Source of the DNA: Martensiomyces pterosporus
Taxonomy: Eukaryota > Kickxellomycota > Kickxellomycetes > Kickxellales > Kickxellaceae
DNA length: 64,000 nt
Direction of reading: 5' to 3'
NCBI GenBank assembly: GCA_025201845.1
Contig: MU603957.1
Span: 25,517-89,516 of the forward strand
The notes under the pieces are model-generated. The model did no database searches. It was given only the letters and a program-made list of their open reading frames with translations, and was not told the DNA's origin. Positions 60,000-64,000 of the stretch are shown one piece after another (position 1 is the first letter of the stretch; each line of letters opens with the position of its first letter). The position numbers were made by a program, and so were the translations under genes.

Positions 60000-61529
60000 T
60001 CATGCCTGTTCCACTATGGCGGGCCTTTTGTCACCAAAAACGACGGACGTCATGGTGTCGAGCGACAGCCTGCGGTCGGTCTTTTTCTTGTGCGGCCTGA
60101 ATGCCCACACAGAGCTCAGGAACACGACATCCATCTCCTCCAAGGTGAGGTTCTTCGTTTCGGGCAAAAAGAGGTAGATGACAACAAAGTTCATCCCCAT
60201 GATGACGCTCAGGGCCACAAACAGCTTCCACCCAGCCACCTGCAGCAACAGCGGGCTGGTGAGGGTAACCACAAAGTTCGAGATCCAGTTTGTGCCCGTG
60301 GTCACCGAGTTGGCCTTTGCACGCAAGTGTGTGGGGAAGATCTCGGAGGGAATCAGCCAGCCGCAGGGCCCCCACGAGAACGCAAACGACGCAACGACCA
60401 GATACACCATGGATATCGAGGCGATGCCCAGACTGCGCGCATTCATGTTGATTATCAATGTGTCGTGAGTGGCGTGGTTGGTCAGCGCGCTGTACGAGCG
60501 CATAAGCAGCGCGAGGACCAGGTAGAAGACGGATATGAGCACGGTTCCGATGAGCAGCGTGGGGCGGCGGCCCCACCGATCGATCCATATAATGGCGGGG
60601 ATGGTGGACGACACGTTGACGAGGCCGTTGATGGCCTGGCACATGGCAATGCTCTGCACGCTGCCCAGCCCCATGTCGCGGAAAATCGTGGGAGCGTACA
60701 GCATCAGCGTGTTGATTCCCGTGAACTGCTGCATGAACTGGATCCCACACCCCAGGAGCGTTCGCCGCCTGTTCGGAAACTTCAGCAGCTCCCAGTACGT
60801 CGAGCTCTTGTGCTCCTTCTCGTACTTTATCGTCCCGTGGATCAGCCGCAGCTCCTCTGCCACCTCAGGCACGCTGGCGTGTCCGTACGCCCTCAGCCGC
60901 CCAAGCACCTGCCGCGCATCGCTGATGTGGTTGTGCGCAACGAGCCAGCGCGGCGAATAGGGCATGAAGGACATTGTGAAGAGGAGGATGATGCTGGGCA
61001 CGATCTGCATCCCCAGGGGGAGCCGGAACTGCTTGTCGCTCTGGATGTACGAGCACCCGTAGTCAATCCCAAAGGCGATGAAAATGCCCCAGGTGATCGC
61101 CCACTGCTGCAAACTCACCATCCGCCCTCTGTTCGACGGCGGCGACGTCTCCGACTGGTACATGGGGACGACGCTGGAAAGGAACCCAATCGACAGCCCG
61201 TTGACAAACCTGCCCACTATGAGCATGGCGCGGTTCACGCTCCCAAACTGAATGCCGGACCCTATGGTGCACACGAGGGCTCCCAGGACGATTGTTATTT
61301 TGCGCGAGAAGCGGTCAGCCAGGGGCCCCGAGAGCAGCGACCCGAGGAAGCAGCCAATTGTCAGCGATGAGACTATGATTCCGGTGGCAATGGGGCCGGG
61401 CGTGTTGAAGTGCTCGTTGAAGCGCTCCATCTGAAGGATGGATGACATGATGCCAATGTCGTACCCAAAGAGCAGCCCTCCCAGCGCGGTCACAGCGGTT
61501 ACGACGTATGTGGGCGTCTCATACCTCAT
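60000..61529 (-). CDS. MFS sugar transporter (sugar porter family)
   Basis: 509 residues from the ATG at 61529; the open frame starts with a GTG further up. Twelve membrane segments in the usual 6+6 arrangement with a charged loop in the middle. Signatures are visible: G-G-L-L-F-G-Y-D-I-G, A-D-R-F-S-R-K, G-R-F-V-N-G-L-S-I-G, P-Y-S-P-R-W-L-V, Q-Q-F-T-G-I-N, D-R-W-G-R-R, G-P-C-G-W-L-I-P-S-E-I-F-P and P-E-T-K-N-L-T-L-E-E. It imports hexoses or related sugars with protons. Substrate not predictable. Confidence 0.92.
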   Translation of the reverse strand: MRYETPTYVVTAVTALGGLLFGYDIGIMSSILQMERFNEHFNTPGPIATGIIVSSLTIGCFLGSLLSGPLADRFSRKITIVLGALVCTIGSGIQFGSVNRAMLIVGRFVNGLSIGFLSSVVPMYQSETSPPSNRGRMVSLQQWAITWGIFIAFGIDYGCSYIQSDKQFRLPLGMQIVPSIILLFTMSFMPYSPRWLVAHNHISDARQVLGRLRAYGHASVPEVAEELRLIHGTIKYEKEHKSSTYWELLKFPNRRRTLLGCGIQFMQQFTGINTLMLYAPTIFRDMGLGSVQSIAMCQAINGLVNVSSTIPAIIWIDRWGRRPTLLIGTVLISVFYLVLALLMRSYSALTNHATHDTLIINMNARSLGIASISMVYLVVASFAFSWGPCGWLIPSEIFPTHLRAKANSVTTGTNWISNFVVTLTSPLLLQVAGWKLFVALSVIMGMNFVVIYLFLPETKNLTLEEMDVVFLSSVWAFRPHKKKTDRRLSLDTMTSVVFGDKRPAIVEQA

Positions 61530-62930
61530 CTCTCCATTGTTCACTGCGTGTGGTTCGTGGCAGGTATACACAGCAGCGCCTAGAGCTTGAAGATGGGAGG
61601 TCGGTGCTCGGAGCTTGTGATTGCGGGGGTATCAAATAAGCAGTCCTGTCAATTCTCCGCCGCCGCTTCTAGAAGCACGCTAGCGATGTAGGAGATAATA
61701 CCAGTATATCTGTGCTAGAATTTCGAGGAAAAGCGCAGCTATAATAGCGACGTATGGAACACGTATGCCGAATAGTAGGGAGAAAGGAGCATGAGAGGAA
61801 GAGAACAGAGAGACGACGAATGCCCTTTTTTCCCAGATACCGGGCACATGGCCGATGTTCCGCATAGAGCACAGGCGTCTGGGTACAGCGCTTACAGGCA
61901 GCCTTGCTGCTGCTGCTTGTTTTCCTCCCTTCAACCCGCCCGCCCTTCTGTCCACCGCGGACATGCGCAGAAAGAAAGCAAGCGGGACGATAAGGAGCAC
62001 GGCGTTTATTTTGGAACAAAGCGATGCACACACGCATGTCTCCGGTACAACAAAAAAAGGACAGCACTTGGCGGGAGGCGGTGTACTGTTCCAATCTGTG
62101 CTGGCTCTTTTGTTCCTTGCAAATCCCCCCAGTGCATTGTTCAGCACATCCCACGAGACGCTAAAAACGGATAGCAGGCTTGGGGTCTGTTACTTTGTGG
62201 AGAAAGAGATGCAAAGGGCGACGTCACAAGATACGTGGCTGCCGTGTGTGCTGTATGTACTGGTCACTGTGCCCAAAAAGAGGCACAACGCAGCTTGGTC
62301 GCTCCAGGCTTCAAACCTGGTCTCTCTTGGCATTAATCGATTATCTTGCCTGCAAACAAAACACGAGTGTCCGCTTGCCTGGCCATGCCAGCAGCTGAAT
62401 ACAGGGTGCACTCGTTCTATGTCAGCATTGCTCCTATGCTCCTGTTTTTTCTTCTGCATCAGCCAGGTTGGTGAGTCTCTGATGCAAGCCTATCGATTAA
62501 TTGGTTAATAAACACTACATGCCAGCAGAACAATCAGTGCATGTACATGATGTATGCTGAAGCGTGTGTGGCCGCAATTGCTGGTGATTGCGTCTTGCAG
62601 ACATCAAGTCCCCCACACCAGTGTCTTGCCCTCGTCGCTCCTGCCGAGACAAGAAGAGGAGTGGCTTCATGGCCGCACATGCGGGGCAGCAACAACGCAA
62701 AGGACGAGCAAGCCGAGAACCATGATCGGGGGTGGTTTGTGTCCCAACAAGCCACTAGATGCTGCCATCAGCTGCTTACCCGGATATATGCATATATGGC
62801 TTTTTTTTTCATCCATTGCCTGCCGCGTACATGTGGCGGGCATTTCATAAGCGCATTTCACAAGCCGAATCGAGTTCCGACAAACACGAAAGCAAAAAAA
62901 TACAACCAAAAGGAGGTACAGCTGTGGCGT
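61530..62930. other. Intergenic, 1.4 kb
   Basis: Sugar-transporter promoter and the 3' side of eEF1B-gamma. An open frame of 217 residues at 61855-62508 and shorter ones on both strands lack family features and plausible starts. An inverted repeat (CCAGGCTTCAAACCTGG) at about 62306-62322 forms a small hairpin. No gene is called. Confidence 0.45.
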
Positions 62931-64000
62931 TTACTTGAAGGTCTTGCCGTCGTAGCACTCGCGGGGAAGAGCAGGGCCCTCCCAGGCGAAGCAGTCCTCG
63001 ATCTCAGCCTTGACCTTGGCGTCGTTGTGGTCAGCCTTGGTCCAGCTGTACGACTCGTAGTCGGCAGCGTCGGTGACCTCCTCAGGGACCTCCTGGCCGC
63101 GGACCATGAAGTAGCCCCAGATCTGGTTGTCGTCATCAACACCAAGGGTGAGCAGGTTGCCAAACGCGTACTTGCGGGCACGCTCGAGACGGCTGAAGAA
63201 GCCGCCAACAAGGTTGTTGGTCATGAACAGCTTGGTGAGCTCGTCGTTGTACTTGTACTCGACCTTCCAGAACGAGTAGCCCTCGGAGTCAAAGTGCTCC
63301 CACAGCCAGTTCATGGCGTCGGGCTTGGTGTCGTTGTTGGAGTAGAAGCGCTTCCACTCATCGAGGACCATCTTGGCGGGGGGCAGGAGGTCGAGCTTGC
63401 TCTTGGGCTTGGGGGCGGGCTTGGGCTCCTCCTCGGCGGGCTCCTTCTTCTCGACCTTCTTCTCGGCCTTCTTGGGCTGCTCGACAGGCTTCTTCTCCTT
63501 CTTCTCCTTCTTGGGCGCAGCAGCGGGCTTGATGCGCTCGGCGCAGAGGACAACATCGCCAGCAACGGCCTTGAAGGCGGGCTGGGCAACCATGGTCTTG
63601 AAGTAGCGGGTGATGTTGCGCAGCTTCTTGCGGTCGTCCTTGGTCACGTACAGCTTGAACGCCATGATGAGATCGCAGGCAACAACGACGTCGGCGATGG
63701 TGAGGCGCTCGCCAACAAGGAAGGTCTTGTCGATGAGGATGGTGTTCAGGACGTTGAGGAAGCGGAAGAGCTGCTCCTCAGCGGCCTGCTGAGCGGGCCT
63801 GATGAAAGGAGCGAAGCCAAGGAGGGGACCAAGGGTGCCAAGAGCGGCAGGGGTGAAGTCGGCCTCGGCGAACAGGATGAACTGGAGGATCTCGGCGGTC
63901 TCCTCGGCGGTCTGGCCAAGAAGGGGCGAGTCGCTGCCGGCCTGGGAGGCAACGTAGTAGGCGATGGCGCTCGAGTCAGTCAGCGAGAGGCCCTTGGAGC
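62931..64000 (-). CDS. TEF4: Elongation factor 1B-gamma (eEF1G), partial
   Basis: The frame is open from the stop at 62931 to the window edge and continues outside, so the N terminus is missing. The visible part begins inside the glutathione-transferase-like domain (S-S-A-I-A-Y-Y-V-A-S, G-E-R-L-T-I-A-D-V-V-V-A-C). A Lys/Pro/Glu linker follows, and then the conserved C-terminal domain with W-K-R-F-Y-S-N-N-D-T-K, Y-S-F-W-K-V-E-Y-K-Y-N, F-M-T-N-N-L-V-G-G-F-F-S-R-L-E-R-A-R-K-Y-A-F-G. It anchors the nucleotide-exchange subunits of eEF1B to membranes or other partners in translation. Strong codon bias fits a highly expressed gene. The family name in yeast is TEF4/CAM1. Confidence 0.95.
   Translation of the reverse strand, partial: SKGLSLTDSSAIAYYVASQAGSDSPLLGQTAEETAEILQFILFAEADFTPAALGTLGPLLGFAPFIRPAQQAAEEQLFRFLNVLNTILIDKTFLVGERLTIADVVVACDLIMAFKLYVTKDDRKKLRNITRYFKTMVAQPAFKAVAGDVVLCAERIKPAAAPKKEKKEKKPVEQPKKAEKKVEKKEPAEEEPKPAPKPKSKLDLLPPAKMVLDEWKRFYSNNDTKPDAMNWLWEHFDSEGYSFWKVEYKYNDELTKLFMTNNLVGGFFSRLERARKYAFGNLLTLGVDDDNQIWGYFMVRGQEVPEEVTDAADYESYSWTKADHNDAKVKAEIEDCFAWEGPALPRECYDGKTFK

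Noticed and set aside
62306..62322. Hairpin CCAGGCTTCAAACCTGG considered as a tRNA T arm
   Set aside because: No matching D arm, anticodon arm or acceptor stem around it.
61855..62508. Plus-strand open frame of 217 residues downstream of the sugar transporter
   Set aside because: Composition is not protein-like, there is no recognisable domain, and the start lacks context.
1..64000. CRISPR arrays, bacterial operons and ribosomal RNA
   Set aside because: No spaced direct repeats, no ribosome-binding sites and no rRNA motifs were seen; this is eukaryotic sequence with introns.

Overview
The window is nuclear DNA from a fungus. It holds proteasome, kinetochore, cohesin-loader, mitochondrial-assembly and ER genes, short introns of about 70-170 bp in a minority of genes, and secreted tyrosinases. 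Gene content and the compact, intron-poor layout suggest an early-diverging lineage, possibly Kickxellomycotina or a relative. That placement is an inference from style and is not proven by any one feature. One run of 10 N (50117-50126) shows that the sequence is an assembly with a gap.

Layout. 0-20.5 kb is mostly housekeeping: a tetraspanin-like protein, an SNG1/DUF3533 membrane protein, proteasome beta7, a SNAPc SNAP43-like subunit, CENP-A, the cohesin loader MAU2, an inferred spliced gene of unknown family, a Cys-rich microprotein, Cu/Zn superoxide dismutase, a free-standing phosphopantetheinyl transferase resembling the end of fungal FAS2, an NFX1/FAP1-type zinc-finger protein, COA3, a GDSL esterase and an EI24-like membrane protein. 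20.6-39.5 kb is an accessory block built almost only from two families: four paralogous secreted tyrosinases and four intracellular Thr/Asn-ladder repeat proteins (predicted beta-solenoids, DUF4097-like), with long intergenic spaces. 39.9-46.7 kb returns to core genes: an ERV2 sulfhydryl oxidase, a small basic protein, a PDK-family kinase, an SPC24-like kinetochore protein and ZNF277. 46.7-50.7 kb is gene-poor and probably dynamic: a small Cys-rich tail-anchored or GPI-like protein, a GH46 chitosanase, the assembly gap and a mariner transposase remnant. 50.7-64 kb carries a four-exon gene with a SUMO-interaction-like motif, an epoxide hydrolase, a PSAP/PPxY membrane protein, a TM9 nonaspanin, TAM41, a sugar transporter and the C-terminal part of eEF1B-gamma, cut by the window edge.

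How the parts fit. The most unusual signal is the accessory block. The tyrosinases share a signal peptide, the type-3 copper site and a C-terminal tail motif. Three of the repeat proteins carry short sorting motifs: P-S-A-P and/or PP-x-Y, the kinds bound by ESCRT-I and by Rsp5/Nedd4 WW domains. The two best copies carry both within about 20 residues. An unrelated protein at 53.8-55.2 kb has the same motif pair. This suggests ubiquitin/ESCRT-linked adaptors beside a melanin or wall cross-linking gene set; the functional link is inference. Several gene models (proteasome beta7, NFX1, PDK, TAM41 and the genes at 9.1, 50.7 and 53.8 kb) required splicing by eye. Their junctions were chosen on splice-site sequence and reading phase, and two of those introns appear to use GC donors.
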